A DNA stretch of 33,389 bases from an uncultured Pedosphaera sp. (lineage in GTDB: Bacteria; Verrucomicrobiota; Verrucomicrobiia; Limisphaerales; Pedosphaeraceae). The notes beneath the pieces were generated by a model that ran no database searches, was not told the origin of the DNA, and saw only the letters and a program-made list of their open reading frames with translations. Position 1 is the stretch's first letter; each line of letters starts with the position of its first letter. Below are positions 22,392 to 30,565 of this stretch, piece after piece. The position numbers and the translations under genes were made by a program. The stretch lies in contig CAIYZC010000234.1 in assembly GCA_903930565.1 (NCBI GenBank), forward strand, positions 1 to 33,389, written 5' to 3'.

Positions 22392-23783
22392 TCACTTGCC
22401 CCCGTCGCGGGGCAGGTCGGGAAGGACCCGCGCCTCGGTCGAAAGGTGGTATGGCTCGCCGGTGGGACCCAGCACTTCGGTTTCCAAAAGGAACGCCTGA
22501 TGCCCCGTGGCGGGCGCGGTGACTTTGATCTCCGCGGTGCGGTGGTCGTCGCCCAACGCCACCGGCGAGCTGGTCCAACGGGCGCCGCGGAAATCCCGGT
22601 TGGTCGAGGTCGCCGTCCACATCCGGGCGCTGATGGCCGGGACGTTGACGTGGCTCTGCAAGGTCAATTCATTGGGCCGCGCCTCGATCTGCCAATGCGC
22701 TTCGGGCAGGGGCTTACGATCGGCGACCAGTTGGAAGAACGTGGCCAGGGTGGGCAAAGCTTCGAAACCGCCATTCAAATTGTGCCCGGCGTTCGGAGTC
22801 TGGTAAACGAGCTTCGGCTCCGGGAGATCCGCCCAGTAATGGCGCAGGGAATCCACCGTCCAATAAGGGTCGTTGGTGCCCAGCAAGATGAGCTTGGGCA
22901 TCCGGTAGCGCGCCCGGTAGCTGTACGGGTCCACCCACTCGCGCAGTTGCGCCCGGCGCGGATCTTCCTTGCCGCCGACCAGGCCGGCATCTGTGTAATC
23001 CCGGATTTGTTCGCTCTGGCGGCCGTAAACCTTCGCGGCCCAAGCCGTTTGCTGGCGCATATTGAGCATGTCGATGACCATCGGGGCGATGCCCGCGACC
23101 CGCTCGTCCACCGCGGCCGTCAGCCACGTGGTCCAACCCCGCTTGCTGGCCCCCGCCACCACGAACCGGCGGATTTCCTGGCCGTTTTCCTTTTTGGAAT
23201 AGTCCCGCACGGTGTCCAGCGCCCGGACGGCGCTCTTGACCATCGGGAAGAGCAGCGGCCAGTCGGTGTCACCGGTGGCCAGGTATTGGCTGAAGGTGTA
23301 GGCGATCAGGGCGTCCTCCTTCCGGCCATCGTAGAGCGGTTGGTTGGGCACCTGGGTGAGCACCGCGCCCACGGCCCCGGCCCGTTCAATGATCAGCCGC
23401 AGCATCAGCTCCTCCTTCTCGCCGCTCCCGCTGCCGGTGATGAACAGAAACGCAATGTCCGGATTCCGCACGACCGCGGGGCGGACAATGCGCAAATCAT
23501 GCTGCCACAGTCCGTCGCGCCAGCGTTGCGAGGTCAGCCGCACCCGCGCGGAGGGGCCGCCATTGGTGGCGGCCGCGCCGGTGAGCCGCCAGGCGTAATT
23601 GGTGTCCGGACGGTGGACGTAGTCTTCCAGCGCGCCGGCGGCGGCCCGCGGGGCCGGACCGGCCACCAGGACCGTCAACCAGAGGCAGAGGAGCAGTCGC
23701 CCGACGCTCGCGCGCGGGCGGCGGGGAGGAGGGAGGGTGGTCATAGCGATGGGGAGGGGGTCGGTTGAGGGGGTGAAATTCAT
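22392..23783 (-). CDS. PhoPQ-activated pathogenicity-related family alpha/beta hydrolase
   Basis: This 463-aa exported protein belongs to the PhoPQ_related (PqaA) family, whose founding Salmonella member is PhoP-regulated and linked to polymyxin resistance; the reaction is unknown. A signal peptide lies at about 27-50 (VGRLLLCLWLTVLVAGPAPRAA). Likely catalytic residues are Ser213 in VAGASKRGW, Asp305 in LGTNDPYW and His334 in NAGHNLNGG, a standard serine-hydrolase triad. The C-terminal 120 residues form a beta-rich domain. Its ATG at 23783 overlaps the SDR stop as ATGA, indicating translational coupling. An internal ATG (residue 14) would shorten the N-terminal region before the signal. The 37-base gap to the convergent subtilase stop contains no obvious terminator. 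Verrucomicrobial copies often lie among secreted hydrolases, so a substrate-degradation role is plausible. Confidence 0.9.
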   Translation of the reverse strand: MNFTPSTDPLPIAMTTLPPPRRPRASVGRLLLCLWLTVLVAGPAPRAAAGALEDYVHRPDTNYAWRLTGAAATNGGPSARVRLTSQRWRDGLWQHDLRIVRPAVVRNPDIAFLFITGSGSGEKEELMLRLIIERAGAVGAVLTQVPNQPLYDGRKEDALIAYTFSQYLATGDTDWPLLFPMVKSAVRALDTVRDYSKKENGQEIRRFVVAGASKRGWTTWLTAAVDERVAGIAPMVIDMLNMRQQTAWAAKVYGRQSEQIRDYTDAGLVGGKEDPRRAQLREWVDPYSYRARYRMPKLILLGTNDPYWTVDSLRHYWADLPEPKLVYQTPNAGHNLNGGFEALPTLATFFQLVADRKPLPEAHWQIEARPNELTLQSHVNVPAISARMWTATSTNRDFRGARWTSSPVALGDDHRTAEIKVTAPATGHQAFLLETEVLGPTGEPYHLSTEARVLPDLPRDGGK

Positions 23784-24547
23784 TTTCCGGCGCTCCAGCC
23801 CCCGTCGAGGATGAAGGCGGTGCCGGTGACGCTCACGGCGGCGTCACTTGCCAGGTAACACGCGGCGGCGGCAACTTCCTCGGGGCGCAACATGCGGCCC
23901 GTGAGTTGCGTCGCGCTCATCTCGCGGTAGGCGGCCGCCGGGTCGGGATAATTGGCCAAGAGGCCTTGGACAAAGGGGGTTTCCACCCGCCCGGGGCACA
24001 GGCAGTTGGTTCGCACCCCTTGGTGCGAGTGGTCCAGGGCCATCGCCTTGGTCAGCCCCACGATGGCAAACTTGGTCATGCAGTACGCCGCGCGCTGCCG
24101 CACGCCGACGACGCCGCCAATGGAGGCGAGGTGGATGATGGATCCCGCCCGGCGCTCCACCATGCCCGGCAAGAATACTTGGGTGACATTGAACACGCCG
24201 CGCACATTCACCGCGTAGAGCCGGTCCAAATCCGCGCCCGTGGTTTCGAGCACCGTGCCCACATGGCCGATGCCCGCATTGTTCACCAGCACATCGAGCC
24301 GACCATGGGCCGCGTGCACCCGGGCGGCGACGGCGGCGCAGGCCGCTTCATCGGTGACGTCCAGGGGCCAGAACTCCGCCGTGCCCCCGGCCGCGCGCAA
24401 TTCCGCCGCCCGCGCCTCCCCGGCCGCCGCCGCCCGGTCCGTGAGCACGACCCGCGCCCCGGCCCGCGCAAACGCGCCCGCAATCGCCGCGCCAATCCCG
24501 GTCGCCGCGCCGGTGACCAAGGCAATCCGGTCGGTCAGCTCAAACAT
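23780..24547 (-). CDS. Short-chain dehydrogenase/reductase (SDR), NAD(H)-type
   Basis: The track starts 44 codons early in the divergent spacer. The ATG at 24547 gives 255 aa beginning MFELTDRIALVTG, a standard SDR start. The Rossmann motif TGAATGIG is at 12-19; D37 at the end of the second beta strand indicates NAD(H) over NADP(H); the structural NNAG is at 89-92; the catalytic tetrad is N114, S142, Y155 and K159 (YCMTK). The ending, ILDGGWSAGK, is typical of sugar- and polyol-dehydrogenase-like classical SDRs. The substrate is unknown; a sugar alcohol or hydroxy acid is a reasonable guess. It is translationally coupled to the PhoPQ-related hydrolase downstream (4-base overlap) and divergent from the CRTAC1-like gene. 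The product is cytosolic while its partner is exported. Confidence 0.93.
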   Translation of the reverse strand: MFELTDRIALVTGAATGIGAAIAGAFARAGARVVLTDRAAAAGEARAAELRAAGGTAEFWPLDVTDEAACAAVAARVHAAHGRLDVLVNNAGIGHVGTVLETTGADLDRLYAVNVRGVFNVTQVFLPGMVERRAGSIIHLASIGGVVGVRQRAAYCMTKFAIVGLTKAMALDHSHQGVRTNCLCPGRVETPFVQGLLANYPDPAAAYREMSATQLTGRMLRPEEVAAAACYLASDAAVSVTGTAFILDGGWSAGK

Positions 24548-24639
24548 ACGTTGTTTGACGGTTCGGTTGCATGGACCGCATCCTCCCCCGCAGGGCGCCC
24601 GGGGGCAAGCCCGGAAATGGCGCGCCCGGCCAAATCCCC

Positions 24640-24667
24640 TTGCCAAGGCGGGGACGGCCGGTAAATT
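24640..24667 (+). promoter_or_regulatory. Candidate promoter of the CRTAC1-like gene
   Basis: TTGCCA (24640-24645), a 16-base spacer and TAAATT (24662-24667) lie 21 bases before the ATG at 24689. The matches are 4/6 to 5/6. It would give a short leader of about 15 bases without a Shine-Dalgarno sequence. Confidence 0.35.
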
Positions 24668-24688
24668 TGGGCCGGACACCTGCGATTT

Positions 24689-27600
24689 ATGAGTTCACCA
24701 CTTGCCCTCCGCCCCCGGCTCCGCCCACGCCTGCTGCTGTGCCTGGCCCTCTTGACGGCAGCCGGGTCCGCCGCCTTGCGGGCCGCTTCGCCGGGCACTT
24801 TGGACTGGCAAACCGCCCCCTTCGGTCGGCGCGCGCGCCTGGCCGTGCCCGCCCAAGGCAAGACCGGTTTCACGCGCCTCCCCTCCGTTCAGACCGGGCT
24901 GAATTTTACCAACAACCTGCCCTTCGACCGCGCTTCGACCAACCTGAACCTTATGAACGGTTCCGGCGTCGCCTTGGGTGATTACGATGGCGACGGCCGG
25001 TGCGATATTTATGTTTGCAACTTGGACGGGCACAACGTGCTCTACAAAAACTTAGGGGACTGGAAGTTCCGCGATGTGACCGAGGAGGCCGGCGTGGCCT
25101 GTCCGGGCATGACCTCCACGGGGGCGGTGTTCGCCGATGTGAACGGGGACGGCTTCCCCGATCTGCTCGTCAATTCCATGGGCGGACCCAACGCGCTCTT
25201 TATTAACGACGGCCACGGCCACTTCACCAACGCGACCGTGGCCGCGGGCTTGGTGTCCAAACTGGGCAGCACCTCGCTGGCCCTGGCCGACGTGGACGGC
25301 GACGGCACTTTGGACCTCTTCGTGGCCAACTACGGCGTCCAGTCCATCCTGCGCACCGGCGGTTCCTTCAGTTTCAGCTACGACGCCAATGGCAAACCGG
25401 TCGTCCGCGGCCGCCACGCCCAGCGCATCAAAATCATCGACGGGACCATGTACGAGCTGGGCGACCCGAGCGTGCTCTACTTGAACGACGGCCACGGCCG
25501 GTTCACGCCCGTGCCTTGGACCGGCGGGGCCTTCACCGACGACCAGGGCAAGCCGCTCAAGGAAGCGCCGTGGGACCAAAGCCTCTCGGTCATGATGCGC
25601 GATTTGAACGGGGACGGTTTTCCGGACATCTACGTCTGCGACGACGCGTTCACGCCCGACCGGTGCTGGATCAATGACGGGCACGGGCACTTCCACGCCC
25701 TGGAGCACGCCGCCTGGCCCCAAACCAGCCATTTCTCCATGGGGGTCGATGTCGGCGACCTGAACCGGGACGGAGTGGATGATTTCATGGTGGTGGACAT
25801 GCTCAGCCGCCAACACCGCCTGATCATGACGCAAAAGAGCACCATGCCCCACCAAGCCCGCGTCCCCGGAGCTTTGGACACCCAGTTCCAAATCCGGCGC
25901 AACACCGTCTTCCTCGGCCGGGGCGACGGCACGTTTGCCGAGATCGCCAATTACGCGGGCCTGGCCGCGACCGAATGGAGCTGGTGCCCGGTGTTTCTGG
26001 ATGTGGACCTGGACGGCTGGGAGGATGTGCTGGTGGGCAACGGCTTCCCGTACGACGTCGATGACGCCGACACCCGCGAACGCATCAAACGCATGGGCAA
26101 AATGACCCTGGAGCAGGCGCATAAAACGATCCATCTTTTCCCCGCCTTGGACACCCCCAACCTGGCCTTCCGCAACGGCCACGACCTGCACTTCACCGAG
26201 ACGGGCGCCGCGTGGGGTTTTGATTCCCCGCAAATCTCCAGCGGCATCGCGCTGGCCGACCTCGACAACGACGGCGATCTGGACATCATCGTCAACTGCC
26301 TGAACGGGGAATTGCTGGTGTACCGCAATGAAACCGCCGCGCCGCGCGTCGCCGTGCGCCTCCGCGGCCGCGCCCCGAACACCGCCGGCATCGGCGCCAA
26401 AATCAAAGTGCTCGGCGGGCCGGTCACGCAAACCCAGGAAATGATCAGCGGCGGCCGCTTTCTCTCCGGCGACGACGCCGAACGGGTCTTCGCCGCGGGT
26501 ACCGCCACCAACCTGACCATCGAAATCACCTGGCGCTCCGGCGCCCGCAGCGTGGTCCCCGACGCCGCCCCGAACTGGATCTATGAAATCGACGAGGCCG
26601 CCGCCACCGCCCCGCCCGCCACCGCCGCCGCCCCGCCGCCGGCGCCCGCCCCTTGGTTTGAAGACTTGAGCGCCAACCTCGGCCACCAGCATCATCAGGA
26701 GAACTTTGACGATTTCGCCCGCCAACCCCTGCTGCCCCGCAGCCTCGCCCAGGGCGGGCCCGGCCTGGCGTGGTTCGATCTGGATGGGGACGGCCGTGAC
26801 GATTTGATCGTCGGCGCGGGCAAGGGCGGCCAACTCGCCGTCTACCACAACACCGCCGCCGGCTTCCAACTCCTCCCCCCGCCCGCCGCCGCGGCCCTGG
26901 CGGAGCGCGATCAAACCACCGTGCTGGGCTGGCAGCCCCCCGGAGCGGCCGGGACGGCCGTGCTCGTGGGCGCCGCCAATTACGCGGACGCCGGCACAAA
27001 CGGCGAACAGGTGCTGGCCTTTAATTACGCCGGCGGCGCCCTGGCCGCGGCGCCCGGTCTGCCCGCCACGCCGGAGAGTGTCGGCGCGCTGGCCCTGGGC
27101 GACCTCACCGGCCAGGACGGCCTGGCGCTGTTCGTTGGCGGCCGGGTGCTCCCCGGACGATATCCGGAGCCGCCCCGATCCCGCATCTTCCGTTTCACCG
27201 ACGGCCAATGGCGCCTCGACGCCGCGAACAGCCAGGCCGTGGCCGGGGCCGGCTTGGTGACCGGGGCGGTCTGGAGCGATCTGGACGGCGACGGGTTCCC
27301 GGAGCTGATCCTCGCCTGTGAATGGGGCCCGGTGCGCGTCTTCAAGAACGACGCCGGGCGGTTGCGGGAAAGCACCGCCGCCTTGGGCCTGGCCAATTAT
27401 TTGGGCTGGTGGACCGGCGTGACCACGGCCGATTTGGACGGCAGCGGGCGGCCCGTCATCATCGCCGGAAATTTCGGCCTGAACGGCCCCTATCAACCCA
27501 CCCCCGAACATCCCGAGCGCTTGTTTTATGGGGATTGGAACCAGTCCGGCGGCGTCGATCTCTTGGAAGCCCTGGATGATCCGGAACTCGGCACCGTGCC

Positions 27601-28405
27601 CCGCCGCGATCTCCAACCCGTCGGCGCGGCCCTGCCTTTCGTCACGGCGCAGTTCCCCACCTACTTGGCCTTCGGCGAAGCATCGGTGGCCAAAATTCTC
27701 GGTTCCCGCCTGGCGGCCACGCGCGAGCTCCGCGCCAACACCCTCGGTTCCATGCTGTTCCGGCCCGGCGCGGGCGGCGGCGCGTACCAGGCCGTGCTGC
27801 TCCCCGCGGAAGCCCAGTTCGCACCCGCCGCCGCCGTGTGCGTGGCCGATGCCGATGGCGACGGGCGCGAGGACATCTTCCTCAGCCAGAATTTTTTCGA
27901 AACCAACCCGGATGTGCCCCGGGTGGACAGCGGCCGCGGACTCTGGCTGCGTGGCGACGGCACGGGCGGCCTTACCGCCGTCCCGGGCCAGGTTTCGGGG
28001 GTCAAGGTTTACGGGGAGCAACGGGGGGCCGCCCTGGCGGATTACGACGGCGACGGCCGGGTGGATCTGGTCGTGTCCCAAAACGGCGGCGTGACGAAGC
28101 TTTATCACAACACCCAGGCGCGGCCCGGCCTGCGGGTCCGGCTCCGCGGCCGGCCGGCCAATCCGGCGGGTATTGGCGCCCAAATGCGGCTGCGCTTCCC
28201 CGGCCGCTCCGGCCCCGTCCGCGAACTCCACGCCGGTTCGGGTTACTGGTCGCAGGACAGCGCGGTGCCGGTGCTGGCCACCCCGGAAGCACCGTTGGAA
28301 ATCTGGGTCCGTTGGCCCGGCGGCCGGATCACCACCAGCCCCCTGCCCCCCGGCGCACGGGAAATCGCGGTGGCGGCGGATGGCACGGTGCAGGTGCTTA
28401 AGTGA
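24689..28405 (+). CDS. Secreted tandem CRTAC1-like protein: FG-GAP/VCBS repeats with two ASPIC/UnbV domains
   Basis: This 1238-aa exported protein has a signal peptide (LLLCLALLTAAGSAALRAA, about 15-33). It consists of two similar halves. The first (about 60-630) has FG-GAP/VCBS repeats with calcium-binding DxDxDG loops (for example DYDGDGRCD, DVNGDGFPD, DVDGDGTLD, DLDNDGDLD). It ends in an ASPIC/UnbV domain at about 553-625 (RLRGRAPNTAGIGAKI). A Pro/Ala linker (about 633-653) leads to the second half, with further loops (DLDGDGRDD, DADGDGRED, DYDGDGRVD) and a second UnbV domain near 1147-1238 (RLRGRPANPAGIGAQM). Each half should fold as an integrin-like beta-propeller plus cap. Families of this type occur in large paralogous sets in Planctomycetota, Verrucomicrobiota and Acidobacteriota. 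Ligand binding or adhesion is presumed. Confidence 0.93.
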   Translation: MSSPLALRPRLRPRLLLCLALLTAAGSAALRAASPGTLDWQTAPFGRRARLAVPAQGKTGFTRLPSVQTGLNFTNNLPFDRASTNLNLMNGSGVALGDYDGDGRCDIYVCNLDGHNVLYKNLGDWKFRDVTEEAGVACPGMTSTGAVFADVNGDGFPDLLVNSMGGPNALFINDGHGHFTNATVAAGLVSKLGSTSLALADVDGDGTLDLFVANYGVQSILRTGGSFSFSYDANGKPVVRGRHAQRIKIIDGTMYELGDPSVLYLNDGHGRFTPVPWTGGAFTDDQGKPLKEAPWDQSLSVMMRDLNGDGFPDIYVCDDAFTPDRCWINDGHGHFHALEHAAWPQTSHFSMGVDVGDLNRDGVDDFMVVDMLSRQHRLIMTQKSTMPHQARVPGALDTQFQIRRNTVFLGRGDGTFAEIANYAGLAATEWSWCPVFLDVDLDGWEDVLVGNGFPYDVDDADTRERIKRMGKMTLEQAHKTIHLFPALDTPNLAFRNGHDLHFTETGAAWGFDSPQISSGIALADLDNDGDLDIIVNCLNGELLVYRNETAAPRVAVRLRGRAPNTAGIGAKIKVLGGPVTQTQEMISGGRFLSGDDAERVFAAGTATNLTIEITWRSGARSVVPDAAPNWIYEIDEAAATAPPATAAAPPPAPAPWFEDLSANLGHQHHQENFDDFARQPLLPRSLAQGGPGLAWFDLDGDGRDDLIVGAGKGGQLAVYHNTAAGFQLLPPPAAAALAERDQTTVLGWQPPGAAGTAVLVGAANYADAGTNGEQVLAFNYAGGALAAAPGLPATPESVGALALGDLTGQDGLALFVGGRVLPGRYPEPPRSRIFRFTDGQWRLDAANSQAVAGAGLVTGAVWSDLDGDGFPELILACEWGPVRVFKNDAGRLRESTAALGLANYLGWWTGVTTADLDGSGRPVIIAGNFGLNGPYQPTPEHPERLFYGDWNQSGGVDLLEALDDPELGTVPRRDLQPVGAALPFVTAQFPTYLAFGEASVAKILGSRLAATRELRANTLGSMLFRPGAGGGAYQAVLLPAEAQFAPAAAVCVADADGDGREDIFLSQNFFETNPDVPRVDSGRGLWLRGDGTGGLTAVPGQVSGVKVYGEQRGAALADYDGDGRVDLVVSQNGGVTKLYHNTQARPGLRVRLRGRPANPAGIGAQMRLRFPGRSGPVRELHAGSGYWSQDSAVPVLATPEAPLEIWVRWPGGRITTSPLPPGAREIAVAADGTVQVLK

Positions 28406-28412
28406 AATCCTG

Positions 28413-28431
28413 ACCGGTAACATTACCCGGT
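28413..28431 (+). terminator. Hairpin after the CRTAC1-like gene
   Basis: ACCGGTAA pairs with TTACCCGGT with one bulged C and a two-base loop, 8 bases after the stop. The bases that follow (AAATGCGC) contain no U run, so termination is uncertain. It also precedes the promoter candidate of the next gene. Confidence 0.35.
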
Positions 28432-28439
28432 AAATGCGC

Positions 28440-28469
28440 TTGCAATTTTCGCCGGCTGAGCGATATTAG
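28440..28469 (+). promoter_or_regulatory. Candidate promoter of the 643-aa secreted protein gene
   Basis: TTGCAA (28440-28445), an 18-base spacer and TATTAG (28464-28469). The ATG at 28503 would have a leader of about 27 bases. It fits the separate expression implied by the hairpin upstream. Confidence 0.45.
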
Positions 28470-28502
28470 AATCGTTCACCAGCAACCTGTCATGCGCTTA
28501 CC

Positions 28503-30434
28503 ATGAAAATCCCCAAAGCTCTCTCTCGTTTGCTCCCCGGCCTCCTCGCTCCGCTGCCGCTTGGCGCCCTCTTGTTGGCTCCGCCGGTGGTTCAATCCCA
28601 GACGGACAACTTCAACCAAGGCAATGACGCCCTGTGGACCCACTCCGATCTCAGCATCCTCGGCGATCCCCGGTTGCGGCCGACATATTCCTTTCCCGCC
28701 GACGCCACCAACGGCCACGCCTACCGGGTCCTCGTGCCGGCCAATCCCTATTACCCGCAATACGGTCCCGGCCGGGCCGCCACCTACCGCCCGCAAACCT
28801 CCTATACCGGGCGGTTTTCCCTGGGTGTGGATTTCAACGCTTGGAACGACACCATCGACCAGGACTTCGGGGTGCTTTGGTATTTGACCACCCCCGGGAT
28901 CGGCAGCAGTTCCGGCTACTCATGCACTTACGGCCCGCTGGACCATCTGCGGGTCAGCCAGATCACCGCCGAGAGTCCGACCGAAATCGGCCGGGTGAAC
29001 CCCTTTCATATGGACCCCACCCGGCGCTACCGCTTGGTGGTGAGCAGCCATGACGGGTCCACCTACCTGGCCCAGGTGTTTTCCAGCGCCGATTGGCTGA
29101 ACCCGGTCGCGTCCGTGGTGACCGCCGACAGCACCTGGTCCGGCGGCCTTGGCGGCTTGGTGTTGTACGATGGCACCTCCCCTTCGGTCGTCGGTTGCGA
29201 CGCCACCTTCGACAATTACGCAGCCTCCGCGCCCGCCGCCAATTCGCTGCTGACCACGGTGGTGGACCTTTATCCCCTGCCCGGCAGCCGGGCCCCGGAT
29301 TTGTATCCCACGATCAGCGTGGGAATTTTCGACCGGGACACTTTCGTGAACCCGGCCTCCATCGTGCTTTCAATGGACGGTGCGGTTGTGGATCCTTCCC
29401 TGCTGGTGGTCAATACGCCTTTGAACCGGCCGCAGAATCCCGGCGGTTACCAAGGACCCTATTCGGGTGCCACCGTTGCCTACACCCTCCCCAATCTCCT
29501 GCCCTATGGCAGCCGGCACACCAACAGCGTCGCCTTCCAGGACAGCAATTCGACCTGGCAAACCAACACTTGGTCTTGGACCACGGCGTACCCCTTCCTG
29601 CACGCCACGAATGGACTGCCCCTGGGTACCCTCGGCGTGCGCGGCATCGACGCCCGGATGGTGCAAACCAACAACGGCGGCGTCAATTTGGACAACAGCC
29701 TGGCGCGGGCGTTGAAACAACTCGCGCAACCGCCCCTTATTCCCGCCCAACTCACCGCCACGAGCATGGTGCAGGAGCTGGCGTGGAACACCACCGGCAC
29801 CCCCAACAATGTGCCGGGCATTTGCGCCACCCCGTCGCAGGTGATGAACATCGCTGTGGAATCGCTGATGTACCTCGAACTCACCGCCGGTCAACACCGC
29901 TTCCATGTCATCACCGACGACCGCGCCGGCTTTTATTCCGGGTTGAATCTGGCGGACCCCAATGCCACCGTCTTGTGGGAGGCGCCGGGCAACACCGGGA
30001 ACACCACGTTTGATTTCATCGTGGAGGCCGACGGGTTGTATCCCTTCCGCGCCATTTGGGAGCAAACCGGCGGCGGTGCGGTCTTCAATGTCTCCGCGGT
30101 CAGCTTGGTGGACGGTTCGGAAACCTTGCTCAATGACCCGGCCGAACCCGACGGCGTGGTCCATGCCTGGTATCCCCTGGTCTGCAAATCCGCCGGTTCC
30201 CTGAAAGGGCCGTTCGCCGCCGATGCCACCGCGGTGCACAGCCCCACCCTCGTCCCCATCGCCTGCAACGAAGGCGGCGGGGCCGCCCTCGACCAGATGA
30301 TCACCGGTGGCACCTTCACCCTGCCCGTGACCGGCTCGGCGCGCTTCTACCGCCTCGACGGCCCTCGCGCCACCCGCATCACCGGCGTGCGCGTCTCCGG
30401 CGGCCAGGTGGTGGTCAGCTACCAAGTGCTGTAA
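28503..30434 (+). CDS. Secreted protein of unknown function with FYRL C-terminal segment
   Basis: This 643-aa protein has a clear signal peptide (LLPGLLAPLPLGALLLAPPVVQSQ, about 10-33). I do not recognise a defined domain. Residues about 34-240 look like a jelly-roll or concanavalin-like beta-sandwich (DNFNQGNDALWTHSDLS, then FSLGVDFNAWNDT and a GGLGGLVLYDGT segment). Such openings occur in verrucomicrobial glycan-related exoproteins. A middle part (about 250-360) resembles Ig-like strands (PTISVGIFDRDTFVNPASI). Residues about 450-560 (GQHRFHVITDDRAGFYSG, then FDFIVEADGLYPFRAIWEQ) look PA14-like, because similar text appears in the giant LamG protein. The C-terminus has SARFYRLDGPR followed by VSGGQVVVSYQVL. 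Function is probably extracellular binding. Its position after the CRTAC1-like gene, with its own promoter, suggests a neighbour rather than an obligatory partner. Confidence 0.8.
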   Translation: MKIPKALSRLLPGLLAPLPLGALLLAPPVVQSQTDNFNQGNDALWTHSDLSILGDPRLRPTYSFPADATNGHAYRVLVPANPYYPQYGPGRAATYRPQTSYTGRFSLGVDFNAWNDTIDQDFGVLWYLTTPGIGSSSGYSCTYGPLDHLRVSQITAESPTEIGRVNPFHMDPTRRYRLVVSSHDGSTYLAQVFSSADWLNPVASVVTADSTWSGGLGGLVLYDGTSPSVVGCDATFDNYAASAPAANSLLTTVVDLYPLPGSRAPDLYPTISVGIFDRDTFVNPASIVLSMDGAVVDPSLLVVNTPLNRPQNPGGYQGPYSGATVAYTLPNLLPYGSRHTNSVAFQDSNSTWQTNTWSWTTAYPFLHATNGLPLGTLGVRGIDARMVQTNNGGVNLDNSLARALKQLAQPPLIPAQLTATSMVQELAWNTTGTPNNVPGICATPSQVMNIAVESLMYLELTAGQHRFHVITDDRAGFYSGLNLADPNATVLWEAPGNTGNTTFDFIVEADGLYPFRAIWEQTGGGAVFNVSAVSLVDGSETLLNDPAEPDGVVHAWYPLVCKSAGSLKGPFAADATAVHSPTLVPIACNEGGGAALDQMITGGTFTLPVTGSARFYRLDGPRATRITGVRVSGGQVVVSYQVL

Positions 30435-30447
30435 TCCGAGCTCCAAC

Positions 30448-30475
30448 CCCCGGCGTCCCATTCGGGACGCCGGGG
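30448..30475 (+). terminator. 12-bp hairpin after the 643-aa secreted protein gene
   Basis: A perfect 12-bp stem (CCCCGGCGTCCC / GGGACGCCGGGG) with loop ATTC, 14 bases after the stop at 30434. The stem and position are terminator-like, but the following bases (CGCATTCC) carry no U run. Confidence 0.65.
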
Positions 30476-30528
30476 CGCATTCCGGGGAGGCCTCGCCCCG
30501 TCGGACCGCTTGTTCGATCAATCCTGAT

Positions 30529-30558
30529 TTGACAGTCCCCCTCTGCCGTCGGTTCAAT
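30529..30558 (+). promoter_or_regulatory. Promoter of the DUF6398 gene
   Basis: TTGACA (30529-30534, perfect -35 consensus), an 18-base spacer and TTCAAT (30553-30558) lie just seven bases before the ATG at 30566. Transcription would begin at or next to the ATG, predicting a leaderless mRNA. Confidence 0.5.
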
Positions 30559-30565
30559 ACCCGGT

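Noticed and set aside
25052-28423. 1123-aa minus-strand ORF antisense to the CRTAC1-like gene
   Set aside because: Shadow frame of repeated DxDxDG codons; no signal, domain or start context.
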